DNA of 64,000 bases from Arbacia lixula (GCA_963669155.1 OZ022584.1:16113417-16177416), one strand, 5' to 3'. Numbered from the stretch's first letter, positions 47,931 to 58,517 are shown. Notes: generated from the sequence alone by a model not told the origin. Translations and numbers: made by a program.

Positions 47931-49076
47931 AAGATAGAGACAGACAGAAGTGACATATCTCGCGCGTGGAATCCCCGCCACAAGCAAAGATCATTTCGCG
48001 AACCAAATTTCACCAGACGTTACTCTATAGCGTCATCTCGTCATGACAATTTCCCTCCTACTTTATCGTCGTCTTCAAGAAAGAAAAAAAGGAGAAGGGG
48101 GAGGAAAAAAGTCCAGGGTAATGATAAAATACGAAAGTTACACTCGGCAAAATGCAAATGGGATTACCAACATATATCTTCTTCCGAGCGAAGAGAAAAG
48201 GCGCGCCCCGAGCTTGAATGAATTTTGAGTAATTTATGACCGGGGCTGGAAACAAAGAGAAAGACAGGCGTTTGATCAGTGATTGCCAGCGGCTCTACCT
48301 CATCCTATTGCATATTTGTGTACAGGGCCTCTGCATTTAAAAGACTGGATTTAAATGTATAATGTGAGAGCCTCGGAGGTATTAGGACGTTTAGAAACTA
48401 AACAGGATGCCAACTGTTTTTAAGGTATCCTTACAAGTTGACTGTTCTCTCTCTCTTTCTCCATCTCCCACCCTCCCTCTCTCTCTCTCTCGTTCTTTCT
48501 CACTCTCTGTCTGCCCTGCCGTTTTTTTCGTTTAGATCCCTTCGATTCTATCTGCCTCCTTCTTTTTTGCCAGTAAAATATGTCCTGGTGAAAGGAAATA
48601 CGGAAAAGTTTGCGTTAAAATCTAACATGTTGGCTTAGCCACGGAGCCCAACGACTCCCCCGGGCCGCAAGGCGATGCCGGCAGGAGCGGCCGGGTCAGG
48701 CAGCCCGGGATGCGCCGCTGCCTTTCCTCTCCCTTCTCCCCATTTTCCGAACATGAGAAGGGGGATAAATACGAGAAGAGGGCTGCTGTTTACCACGGTC
48801 TAATTTTCATGATTTTCCAGCAAAGTAACGCACCCCGTCATGCTATCAAACGTCACATATACATAAATAGGAGGAGGAGGAGGGAGCAGAGAAAACCTAA
48901 AGGGGGTTTTGAAGGAAAATGAGCGGCGTAAAGCCGTTGGAAATTACATCTTGCGGTTCGGTTAAGCTGCCATCAGTAATTGCAAACAATAATTTTGGGA
49001 TAAGGTTACTCCACAGTCGTGATTGCTCATGTCAAATACACAGCGAATGACAAATAGTCGCCTTTTTGCACCTTCA

Positions 49077-49077
<1 letters not shown>
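47931..49077. other. Unique DNA with a (CT)n and a GC-rich patch
   Basis: (CT)n at about 48446-48500. GC-rich GGCCGCAAGGCGATGCCGGC at 48664 and neighbouring CpGs. Low-copy sequence otherwise, with no recognised gene. Confidence 0.4.

Positions 49078-49130
<53 letters not shown>
49078..49130. repeat. (CT)n microsatellite
   Basis: About 50 bp of pure (CT)n. Confidence 0.95.
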
Positions 49131-49131
<1 letters not shown>

Positions 49132-49559
49132 TCGCTACTTGTTATTCTTTTTCTCCATTTATCATGTAACCTTTCGCAACGTGTTTTTCATTTCACTAAA
49201 GGCGACACTGGCCTTTGCCCATACTGCGTGCGATATTGTATTTCTATACATATCCCACTTTGTTACGCTACCTGTAGACTGTTTATCTACATAAAAATTA
49301 TTTAATTTGTTTCCATGTTTCATCTTTGGTACACGCATTTACTCAATCCTCTATAAATATAATCTTGAATCTCATCGGTAGAAGACGTCTGGTGTTAAAT
49401 CATTCATTCCAGTATTCCATTGTCAATGTGTATGCGCATGTTTTGCATGTCGTGCAAGCAATTGTTTTTTATGGTACATGTACACTCAAAGCTAGCTCAA
49501 GGTCTGGCCAGCTAACCACAGTTCATAGATTCATATTACATTACTTCTATTATTTCCAA

Positions 49560-49736
49560 CATATGCGATCTCTGCGATAAACATTATATCTGAGGTGGGA
49601 ACAAAACAAAAATAACAACTGTTATTTCTCTTTTCAAAATGTAATGCTTATATTGTTGTGTAATGAGACTGTAAAATAGTTTTTTTTTTCATTGTGCATG
49701 ACATTAAAAAACTTTCTTATCTTATCTCATCTTATT
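49560..49736 (+). mobile_element. Possible LINE 3' UTR with TCTTA tail
   Basis: AT-rich sequence with TGTAATGAGACTGTAAAATAG leads to CATTAAAAAACTTTCTTATC and a short TTATC(TCATC)TTA tail at 49714-49736. Short pentamer tails after AT-rich UTRs are typical of invertebrate non-LTR elements. No coding remnant is recognisable upstream. Confidence 0.3.
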
Positions 49737-50240
49737 TATGCGACTTGGGTATGATAGGATAACTTGTTATATTATGCGGTAGTCGGTAGGAGAAATTCCA
49801 TTAATTTGACAAGCATTATATACGGCAGCCTCTTTAAAGACTTGTATGGTAAATATATTCTTTATTCGTATCATTGACATTCTGCCTTTCAGTCCATTAC
49901 AGTCATTCGTGGGAAATAACGCACTTCTTAACAATAATGAAGTAATTGATTAAAAAGAAAATCATTAAGAACTTGGATGGACCTTTTGTGTTTACATGAA
50001 GGCAAAAATTCAATGTCGCCAATAGCACTCTGTAATATTGCAATAAGGATATTAAAGATAAAAGAAAGAAGAATTTATGGTATGTTTGAAACTGTCCCCC
50101 CTACAGTTTATGCACATATCATTCCTCTAAGCCCACCTCTTTAAGGCAGTTTTTGTCTCAACAATAAAAGCAGAGAACCAAAAATGAAAAAAAGGTTAAA
50201 AGATGTTATATCTTGAAACAATTCTTCATTATGCATATGA
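49737..50240. other. AT-rich unique DNA
   Basis: Nothing recognised. Confidence 0.4.
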
Positions 50241-50381
50241 GTGCCATTCTCATTGGGCTTAAAAAATCGCGAAGTTAGGGTGAAAGTTGCCTTGCATCCG
50301 TTCCAAAAGCCGATTGTCCCTGTCCCCTAACTTCTCGATTTTTGTAACTTCGCGATTTTTTAAGCCCAATGAGAATGGCAC
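50241..50381. mobile_element. MITE-like hairpin element with perfect 37-bp arms
   Basis: Left arm 50241-50277 and right arm 50345-50381 are exact reverse complements (start GTGCCATTCTCATTGGGCTT). Inside the right arm the motif TAACTTC(T/G)CGATTTTT is repeated twice in tandem. Internal sequence is 67 bp and non-coding. Perfect arms mean recent insertion or gene conversion between arms. A clear target duplication is not visible; ATGA and ATGG flank it. Confidence 0.88.
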
Positions 50382-50513
50382 ATGGTCTTCGTGTTGGTAT
50401 CCTGCCGTTTTGGGAGCTATGAATAAAAATCTTTAGCCATGATTAGGATGTCCATTATGGAGAAAATACAGGGATTGTGTTTTAATCAATTGTCACCATT
50501 CAATATTTGTATT

Positions 50514-50753
50514 GTCCAAAGAATACATCGATTGTTTGTGTATCACAGTGAATGTAACAAACAACTGTTTTCAAAACCATGCTCGTGAATTAGCTCAAAC
50601 TGTCATGAGACGGTTGAACAATATAGACGACTTGTCCAAATAACGCACCGGTATTTTGATATATCCCAGTAAAACTCATAACAAATAACTTATTTTAAAT
50701 CAGACTAATGCGCTAGAATTAGCTTTAAAATGTCATGAGAAGATTAAAGAACG
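50514..50753 (+). repeat. Old two-copy tandem duplication, about 120 bp each
   Basis: Copies start at 50514 and 50634, each with GTCCAAA. They share GTAACAAACAACT/ATAACAAATAACT, GAATTAGCT and TGTCATGAGA in the same order. Identity by eye is around 65%, so the duplication is old. Confidence 0.7.
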
Positions 50754-51089
50754 GGGGTGGGCCCCGAAAGGGGGGGGGGGTGGCCATAATGAGTTGCCCT
50801 CATCTCATATCAAATGCACAGTTTCATGGGAATGTAGGGGGGGGGGGTCGACCGCTTTAGTTCCATCGTAATTTGGAAAGTAAACAAATGACTCAATCTG
50901 ATTTTCATGCTGTTGATTTTCACATCCCAAATGTAATATACATGAACGTAATTCATACATTATTTTTTTTAAGCATCTATAACATGTTGGCATACACTAC
51001 TATTATTTAGCATAAATCAACGTTAATTCATATTCTGGACAACTACGGCTTTCGTGGGTGTGAGACGGTGCGGTTTCTAAAAGCTTACC
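50754..51089. other. Unique DNA with G-runs
   Basis: G12 near 50770 and G10 near 50837; AT-rich otherwise. Confidence 0.5.
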
Positions 51090-51450
51090 CTTCATGATTC
51101 GACTGAACAAAGAAAACCAACAAGAAACAATAAAAAGTACTAGCGAGCTTAATTTTGTTTGGTTAAACTACTTATCAGGCATTAAGTTTCCTGCATTTTC
51201 TTGGCTTATCCTTCCGGGATACCTAAGGGGGCGGCGGACAGCACCTCCCTTCCCCTCCTTGAGAAGGACGCACCCTTTCCTCCCCCCATCTTTAAACCCA
51301 CTGGAGGGCGCCTCTCCCGCGATGTAGAGGTCGGGGATAATCCCGCATCCATTTCACGTAATCCGTTTAGCGATGAGCTTAATTTGGAATTAATCGAAGA
51401 AGGCCAGGAGCGATAAGCGATATTTAATTCAATTCTATGACAAAATGCCA
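51090..51450. promoter_or_regulatory. Candidate regulatory block
   Basis: Non-repetitive DNA with AACAAAGAAAACC and AACAATAAAAAG (Sox/forkhead-like), CTTATCAGG (GATA), TTAATTTT and TTTAATTC cores, passing into a GC-richer part with overlapping 71-81-codon frames on both strands. No promoter motif and no recognised protein. Confidence 0.2.
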
Positions 51451-51920
51451 TCGTACAGATATGAGTTTTTAGAAGAGAATAGTACGTCTAAGGGCTGTAA
51501 CTTAAACCTACTTGCGGGCCAGCGCGGGTATAATTTATGATGTGATAGGAGGTGTGTTTCCAGGTATCGCGAGATTAGACGCCGTTGATCGTGCAGATTG
51601 CCGTCAGCTTTCAAGCGAAGGGATAGGGCGAGTGGCCCCGGGTGCCGTACCGTCGGGCCCGGGGTGAGTCGACAGAGACAGGTGTAGCCGCAGGTTTAGG
51701 ATGAATCTGTTTTCACAAAAATTTGAAAGTTATTCCATGAAATCAATATTATAAATTGATTGGAATTGATCATCTTTTATCTCCCTAGATATTGCCATTT
51801 ACATTGAATTGTGGTGAAATCCAAACTACAGGTACGGTATGTTTGTGTGGGCCCTTGTGTTTCTGTTAGGTATGTGTAAGTATAGGTGAATATCCATATT
51901 CTCGTTCGCCATCCACCGCC
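51451..51920. other. Unique DNA with a CpG patch
   Basis: CpG/GC-rich sequence at 51580-51690 (GGCCCCGGGTGCCGTACCGT). No gene recognised. Confidence 0.35.
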
Positions 51921-51945
51921 TCCCCCCCCCCCCCTCTCTCTCTCT

Positions 51946-51982
<37 letters not shown>

Positions 51983-52225
51983 CATATCTCTCTCTTTCTT
52001 TCTCTCTCTTTCTCCCTCTCCTTCTCTCTCCATCTCTCTCTCTCAATCTCGCCATCTCTCATCTCCCCATCTCTCTCTTTCATTCCCCCCCCCCTCTCTC
52101 TCTCCACATCCCTTTCCCCCTCTCTTTCTCTCATTCTTTTTCTCTCACACACACATATACACACATACATACACTTCCACACATATTTTATACAAACACG
52201 CACACAAAACATACACACATACACA
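51921..52225. repeat. C-run, (CT)n, C-run, (CT)n, (CA)n compound tract
   Basis: C12 at about 51923-51934 followed by (CT)n, C10 near 52085-52094 followed by (CT)n again, then (CA)n with ATACACACA interruptions to about 52225. Both C-runs are on the 5' side of CT repeats. Confidence 0.95.
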
Positions 52226-53160
52226 CTGAATTTCACTCTCTTTACCCCCTAACCTTCCCTATATCTTCCTCGCTCTGATTCTCCCGTCTTTGACCGTGTT
52301 CTTGACAGCGTGTTGGACATGAAGAAGTTCCATTTGTCATATTATCTTCAGCCTCTCTAATAAATGCATTTCATGTCAGCTCGTTTTCACATCTTCAGAT
52401 GAGAGGTCTCATTCTGTGCTAGGGCTTGTCGCGCTGGCCTCACAAATAGCATAGACGCGTGGTGTACAGCCCCTCCCCCATTCTCCTGATGTCGAATGGG
52501 TTCAGAGTGCGCAGTCCAACAGATTTATGAATTATGATGCGCCTATTTTCTTATGGAACAAGAACAGGCTACATGTAAGAAAGGCGGCGAAATGACCATC
52601 GCATTATTGTTGCAAATGCATAATACCTAATGGTGCGTGCGTGAGGGAAGAAAGCAAAGGCGGTCGACTTAAAAGGGGGGCCACATGGGTAATGAGGTGA
52701 TGATAATAATGATGATAATGACGACAAAGATACCATTGTGTTTATATGAGTACTTCGTGTCTGGAATGATTCCTTTTGCTAGTTAAAGCAGCGATGTGTA
52801 TTTAGACAAAGCCTATTGAGACGGGGCGCTGGTCGAACAAACGGCCCGTGACGCTGGAAGACATTTACAAGACGGATGAGAGAAGCTGGTGTCTTCTGGT
52901 GTTACAAGGAGCGCACGTTACCATGTTAACATCTTGAGGTGAATCGGAGTGCTCCTGATGCAACCAAAACTTTTCTGGTGTGATGATATAAAGTGATGGA
53001 ATGACGGTTTCGCTGAATTTCATCATCTCTTCTCTTTTCATCTCCATATTTTATCTTCGTCCTATCAGTCGTCTACATCCTTTTCTAATTTTCTTGAGTT
53101 AAAACATTTGCGTGTCAGATTAACTTGCTTGTCAGATTAACTTGCTTCTCTGTTTTTGAG
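52226..53160. promoter_or_regulatory. Unique block with octamer-like motif and X-box
   Basis: GCAAATGCATAATACCTAAT near 52613 holds octamer- and homeodomain-like cores. GTTACCATGTTAAC at 52917-52930 matches 13 of 14 of the X-box. GTCAGATTAACTTGCTT is directly repeated at 53114-53130 and 53131-53147. No coding frame recognised. Regulatory role is inference. Confidence 0.22.
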
Positions 53161-53420
53161 GGGTGTTACTTGTTTAAAAAAAATGCAGGGGGTAAGAAAT
53201 GGGGTGGGGGGCAAAGAGGAAGAGAGAGGGGAGTGAGAAATATGGGTGGGGAAGATAAAATAGGAAGAGAGAGAAGAGGGGGTTGAAATGTTAAATGGGG
53301 GTTGGTGGTGATTGCATTTTTTGTTTTCATCTTCCTCCTCCTCCTCCTTTCTTGTTTTAATCTGCTTAGTTTTCTTCTTCTATTACTGTTTTTTCTCATT
53401 TTCTTCTTAACTCCTCCTTC
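53161..53420. repeat. Purine-rich then (CTC/CTT)-rich DNA
   Basis: GGGGTGGG/AGAGAG sequence to about 53300 on the plus strand, then CTTCCTCCTCCTCC and CTTCTTC units to 53420. Confidence 0.75.
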
Positions 53421-53897
53421 TTGTTTTTATTTTTTATTTATGTTTTTCGTCTTAATTGTTCTCGCTGCTCTCATTCTCTCAATGATAAAGTTGATAAAGA
53501 CAATGTGTGTAATCAGCTGTATAATAAATTGCCATCTCCTTCATCTGTAATAATTGTGCCATAATATGTTAACATTGTCGTAGGCTTTTTAAAGTTCTCG
53601 GGGAAGATTCTTACTCTCCAATTGCAAAGAGCAGTACTTCTAAACCAACCCAGCTTTATGAAACGACCCCGAAAGCACCTGTAAGCGGTTGCCGAGTGCC
53701 GCCTCCAACGACCGTGAAATGCTGGGCCCAAATATTACATTCAACAAATCAAACAAAACTCCGCCTTTTTTCCATTCTGAGCGAGTCGATGGACAGGACC
53801 CGAAAAATATTGGCTATCGACGAGTGATTACCAGGCTGCCACATCGAAGTGCATGATGGGTAGTCTTGCATGGTAGATGTGGAACAGCTTTCGTAGA

Positions 53898-54115
53898 TTA
53901 AAGGCATATTCACACGAAGGCATTTTCCCGCTACTGTTTGCCGTAATGCCACATTGTCCGAGGTCTTTCACACGTTTTACTGCCTCTTGCGGACCGATAA
54001 ATCGAACTGGCATTCACTTATTGCTAGGCGAGGAATTGTCAGGTTTTGCCGCGGCGGAGAGATTGCAGGTGGCGAGCGGCAACGGGAAAACCTTTTCAAT
54101 GTGAACGGACCTTAA
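53898..54115. mobile_element. Family-D MITE, 218 bp
   Basis: Left end TTAAAGGCATATTCACACG and right end (inverted) TTAAGGTCCGTTCACATTG are imperfect terminal repeats about 45 bp long. They continue with TTTTCCCG and TTGCCG themes in both arms. TTAA bounds both sides. Non-coding; the short ORFs over it (60-75 codons, both strands) are not genes. Confidence 0.82.
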
Positions 54116-54740
54116 GGCTGCTTTAAAATATCATTTGAAACAGCTTGTCGATATATTCCATCTTTGTGTCAACAGTCGAAAAGCAGAATGCGTTCGTCTG
54201 AACTGAGCAGTGTGATCACAAATGTAATATTGCGTGTTATTAAGACTTTTGGACAGTTCTTTCTTAAAGCATTCTTCTTCGAAGATAAGATAGCAGATTG
54301 CGGTTCTGGTATGATAGTTCATATTTTTTAACAAAAGCAAAAGGTGGTGTTGTGGGTACCCTTAATGCATACGCACATACATACACACATACACACACGT
54401 ACACACAAATACACAACACATTGGTGCGGGACAGCATGGGGTGATTTATCTCAGTTTTCCACATCGCTGGGAAATTTAAGTCGACTTGAATTATCCGCCT
54501 CTTCCCCTTCTTTCCCGCCTCTCTTTGTTTTCCGATTTTGTTCTTGTGACCCGCGCGGAAACGCGCGCCACGTACTTAGCACGGCGTGCGGAAACCGTGG
54601 GTACTTCCAAGGGACTATCAAAAGCATCGGAATCACCCCAAAATGTTTCCCCTAGAGTTTTCTAAAAAGTCCGTGACGGAGGGAAATATCTGGTGCCATC
54701 CCATAATACCATCGCTAAAGGGCTCTTCTAGGGGGCTTTC
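54116..54740. other. Unique DNA with short (CA)n
   Basis: CATACACACAT-type sequence at 54375-54420; a 103-codon plus-strand ORF (54344-54655) starts inside it and is probably chance. Confidence 0.4.
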
Positions 54741-55087
54741 GTGTCGTGGGGAGCGGGAGAGGGAGAAGCTGTTGGAGGGGTGGAGAGAGGGAGGGATTGT
54801 GGACAGAGAGACGGGTGGAGGAGGGTAGAGATGAGGGCACGAGGTGGAGAGATGGGGAGAGAGAGGGTGGGGAGAGGGACGGGTGGGGAGAGAATCGGTG
54901 GAGGGGGTAGAAAGAGGGGAAAGATAAAGAAGCGAGGTGGAGAGATGAGGAGATGGGGGGAGGGAGGGAGGGAGGGAGGGAGGGAGGGGAGAGAGAGATG
55001 GGTGGATGGATGGGGTAGAAAGAGGGGAAATATGAGGAGGCGAGGCGGAGGGATGGAGAGAGAGAGAGGGGGGGGGGGGGAGCGGAG

Positions 55088-55131
<44 letters not shown>

Positions 55132-55335
55132 GGGTGAAGGAAGGTAGAGACAGGGATGGGGAGAGACAGGTGAAGGAGGGGAGAGATGGCGGACCGAGGC
55201 GGTGAGATGGGTAGAAGCATTTAAAGCAGAGAGAGATGGGGTGGGACGGGGAGGGGTGGGGAAACAACCCATCGAGATAGAGAGAGGGTAAGGAGGAGGA
55301 GGGCGTGGTGGAGGGATGGAGATGAGCAGGCAGAG

Positions 55336-55381
<46 letters not shown>

Positions 55382-55394
55382 AGGGAGGGAGAGG

Positions 55395-55446
<52 letters not shown>

Positions 55447-55469
55447 GAGAGGGGGGAGGGAGGGAGAGG

Positions 55470-55524
<55 letters not shown>

Positions 55525-55566
55525 GGGGAGAAAGAGAGAGAGAGGGGGGGGGAGAAAGAAAGAAAG
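54741..55566. repeat. 825-bp purine tract (GA, GGGA, G-runs)
   Basis: Almost every base of the plus strand is A or G. It has GGGAGGGA units at about 54957-54990, pure (GA)n at 55098-55128 and 55338-55376, a near-exact local repeat (two copies of a GA/GGGAGGGA unit at about 55340-55430 and 55437-55512), G-runs of about 12 (55068-55080) and 16 (55513-55528). The 310-codon minus-strand ORF is Ser/Leu/Pro low complexity. Confidence 0.97.
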
Positions 55567-55796
55567 TGTTGAATGTGGTTTAGTTTTAGACCTAGGGGGG
55601 ACGAAGACTTTAAATTGCATAATATTTCCCAAAACATCATTTTGCACTTTCTTTTCCCTCTTACATCTCCGTTCATGAATATGAATACCAGCAGCCCCAA
55701 AACGTAAAAGCTAGGTATTTTTACTTCTCCAATTAAGTAATGTGTGAAGGAAACTGATGTATTATTATTTGCGTTTTATAAGAGAATCGCATCAAC

Positions 55797-55822
55797 CTAA
55801 GGCCGTGTTCACACTGAACACG
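55797..55822 (+). mobile_element. Family-D MITE, left end (interrupted by LINE)
   Basis: CTAAGGCCGTGTTCACACTG matches the family-D end at 54.1 kb. The rest of the element resumes after the LINE at 56311 with GTTTCCCGCTGCCGCTTGCC, the same order as in the intact copy. The right inverted end is not recognisable, so the element is partial. Confidence 0.7.
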
Positions 55823-56310
55823 TGTTCCCTATTCAATAAGCTCCCTATTAAAGTCCAACACAGTAACTCTCTAAAAGCATTTAAGAAAAGCTGTCTCCAG
55901 TTCAATTCTATTCTATAATGTCCTATTGTTGTCTAGTCAATTTAGCTGCTACATTACGTGTCTGTAGATAAATTGTGTCCGCAGAGGTGTATTTAAATAG
56001 CCTCTCACTTCGTAGTCATGTAATCTCACTCTCCTCTTCTTCTTCTCCCTTTTCTTTCCCCTTTTTAAAGACATTGTTTAATGTAAAGTAAAGTACTTTT
56101 GTTGTTGTTCCTTTTTGTTAACATTGTAAAGGTGTATTTTATTTTGTTGTTATATATGTTGATTACGTATGTCTAATTACGCAGTTTATTTATTACACCA
56201 CTTGTAAATGTTTTGTATGTATATACAGGGCGCACCTGTAAAGCAGTTTTTTAACTGAGGTTGCCTACCCTGTATTTTTAAAGAAGACTTGAATAAATAA
56301 ATAAATAAAA
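55823..56310 (+). mobile_element. 5'-truncated LINE 3' end with (AATA)n tail
   Basis: The open frame LFNKLPIKVQHSNSLKAFKK continues to SCLQFNSIL and a stop at 55916-55918. This is the W-N-x-L-P...S-L-x-x-F-K C-terminus of a CR1/L2-like reverse transcriptase, with no break in the part that is present. A 390-bp UTR ends CCTGTATTTTTAAAGAAG, GAATAAATAAATAAATAAA. The 7-bp AACACGT repeats at 55817-55823 and 56309-56315 look like its target-site duplication. It is inserted in a family-D MITE. Confidence 0.85.
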
Positions 56311-56400
56311 CACGTTTCCCGCTGCCGCTTGCCGCTTGCCGCTTGTTGCTTGCCGCCCCGGAGCTTTGCGCCATCGTTTCCCTCCGCGGTAAGCTAAAAA
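56311..56400 (+). mobile_element. Family-D MITE, continuation after LINE
   Basis: GTTTCCCGCTGCCGCTTGCCG with three to four GCCGCTTG-type units follows the LINE tail, as in the 53.9-kb copy (TTTTCCCGCTACTGTTTGCCG). The boundary to the right is uncertain. Confidence 0.6.
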
Positions 56401-56536
56401 CAATCAATATGTAAATGCTGAGACGGTATATAATGCTTCGTTGGAAGAAAGAAACTATATGGCCCAATGAAATAGCCAATGTGACAAGTGGCTTCCATGA
56501 TAACGCACCTAAACTACTGCGTATCTCTTTTCTTGG

Positions 56537-57016
56537 CCTATTTTTTTTTCAAGATCACTTTATTAGACATTTAGAGACAATAAAGGAGAATAAAGATAAA
56601 AAATCCCAAGTCACAGCTAATTAATGCTTAAAGCAGGGCGAGAGATAGACAGTTACAAAGGAAAACATCATCGATTCAATATACAACGATTACAATACAG
56701 AAAACAAAAAGATATTTGCCTTACGTTAAAAAAAGAAAGGTAGGTAAAATGTAATTTATATGGTAGGGGAGAAAAAAGCGGCAATGTCTACGGCAAATGT
56801 CCTATTCCATTGAGAGGGGGAAAATGAAAACGCAATATGTGTATAAAATATATGAAACATTCCTTTAAACAGTTTATAAATCTCATATACAAATATTATT
56901 ATAGAATAGACAGAAAGTTGTTTAGATACCATGGCATACAAATGAAAATACATGGACTTTCCCCAGAATATAGCAACTGAAATGGTAAGTTTAAATAGGT
57001 ACATGTTTATCTTCAA
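56537..57016 (-). mobile_element. Possible retroposed 3' end with poly(A), minus strand
   Basis: On the minus strand an 86-codon frame (57016-56756) ends SFSPSQWNRTFAVDIAAFFS plus four residues. An AT-rich 200-bp UTR-like stretch follows, with AATAAA about 12 bp before a run of 9 A (plus-strand T-run near 56541). This is what a LINE 3' end or retroposed transcript would leave, but the coding part is not one I recognise and no target duplication is clear. Confidence 0.3.
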
Positions 57017-57227
57017 ATGTCAAATGAATTTTGTCACGTGTCGTCTGAAAATATAGTCTAGAAGCTGCAACCCGCTTTCGTGTTTATTTCGAACATTACA
57101 ATCTTCTTGACACATTCAAATGAATGCTGTGCGCAGGGATGTTTCTCGTCAAGTGTGTAGTAAATTAAAATTATAGGGGTAAAACTTATTAAAAATCAAC
57201 ATTAATAGCAAAAGCAAACACAAGGAG
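57017..57227. other. AT-rich unique DNA
   Basis: Nothing recognised. Confidence 0.4.
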
Positions 57228-57581
57228 ATGCAAACATGTAATTGTATTAATAAATACTATTTGGAAAATAGTAAAACTTTCGGTAACCCCATGAACTTGA
57301 TGTATTTGCCGTTCTTGGGCAATGTTTTCAAACAAGAGTGTATCTGGAATTTGGATACACCTCCTCGAAGACGTTACCTGATCCAAGAACGGGGCCGACA
57401 TGATATGGCGCAGTGGCGTTACTCTCCATGCAAGTCACGATGCCTCATGACGTACAGGAAGGCGAACCATAGGGGAAACATAATTACAAACAATAGCCAC
57501 AGCCATTACTCTCATAAATTTCCCAAGAGCTACTCACCTTTTGGTAATGACCGTTGTCCAATCGATCATGGGTGCGATTAA
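57228..57581 (+). CDS. Unassigned 117-codon ORF
   Basis: Mixed composition, Asn/Cys/His/Arg-rich, without simple repeat: for example VFKQECIWNLDTPPRRRYLI and ERGRHDMAQWRYSPCKSRC. Six cysteines are scattered, but no zinc-finger spacing that I recognise. The antisense strand also has a 70-codon frame. It could be a fragment of an unknown gene or element; chance cannot be excluded. Confidence 0.15.
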   Translation: MQTCNCINKYYLENSKTFGNPMNLMYLPFLGNVFKQECIWNLDTPPRRRYLIQERGRHDMAQWRYSPCKSRCLMTYRKANHRGNIITNNSHSHYSHKFPKSYSPFGNDRCPIDHGCD

Positions 57582-58218
57582 TCATTCTTCATAATTTACC
57601 TCCAATTTTCAAATCGCCCTGTAGTATATGTCCGTATGAACCATATTTTCCCAAAACCATCAGAACCAGATAACACATGGGTTTGCCTCAAGAGGAATCC
57701 TTTTTTCACATTCAAGTTACAATATGGAAAAGTCCGCAACCGATAAATCACTGTGTTGTGCTCGTAATACTTATATATGTACTCATCTTTTTCTTATAAA
57801 CTTTATTTTTTCTCTCATTTGAATTAACTGAAGATTGTATAGTATGTTCACAAGCCTTGTGTTCTTTTGGACCACCCCCCACCCCCCACCCCCCTCAAAA
57901 ATATCTTGCTATGAATTAGTTGTTTATTATGTAATTTGTTATTGTTCGCGTGTGTTACACCTGAGTCTATGCATTGCTGTTTTTGTGGGGAATGAATTGA
58001 ATCTTGAATGCTTAAATATTTTTAAATGATGAAAACGAAATATGTTAGTACCTCTTATACCTTTAACATATACCGCGTTACACTCGCCTACTTTGGTTCT
58101 TTATTTGTTTGTATGATTGTTTGTTTTATTCCTTTTCTCCAAATATACGCCTGTTCGGAAAAAACAAACATGCTTCAACTGTTCCTTCATTTGTATTTGT
58201 TTAAGGAGAGTGTATGTA
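57582..58218. other. AT-rich DNA, possible LINE 3' tail
   Basis: C-runs at 57868-57893. GGGGAATGAATTGAATCTTG near 57988 recalls (GAATT)n tails of invertebrate LINEs. No coding remnant seen. Weak. Confidence 0.25.
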
Positions 58219-58309
58219 TTAACCCTTTCAGTCCCACACAAAGTGCTGCTCTATGGGATTATTGTGCATTGGTGATGAGGAGTCACAACAGTGACGATTT
58301 AAGAGTTAA
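58219..58309 (-). mobile_element. Family-A palindromic element (copy 4, reverse)
   Basis: TTAACCCTTTCAGTCCCACA at the left, GAGTTAA at the right, and CTCTATGGGATTATTGTGCA, the inverse of the family-A core. Length 91 bp, equal to copies at 43 kb. Confidence 0.75.
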
Positions 58310-58427
58310 GAGATGCAATGCTTGATTCATGTGTTTAGAGAAAATAAACACCTGAATGAAGAGTTAATATATAAACAAATGTTTCACTTTGGAGTATAGA
58401 ACGATTTGATTCTCTCAAAGTGCACCA

Positions 58428-58517
58428 GGGCCCTGTATTATAAAGAGTTGCGATTGATAGGGGATTGGACTTGCGATTGATTCAGATCAATAGAAACTCT
58501 TTATAAGACGGGACCCC
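58428..58517. mobile_element. Family-C MITE (copy 1)
   Basis: GGGCCCTGTATTATAAAGAG and its inverse (CTCTTTATAAGACGGGACCC) are terminal repeats; internal GTTGCGATTGAT and ATCAATAGAAAC continue the stem. Length 90 bp, nearly all palindrome. Confidence 0.85.

Noticed and set aside
53749-54104. Overlapping 60-75-codon ORFs on both strands
   Set aside because: They fall on the family-D MITE and its flank; palindromic DNA yields frames on both strands.
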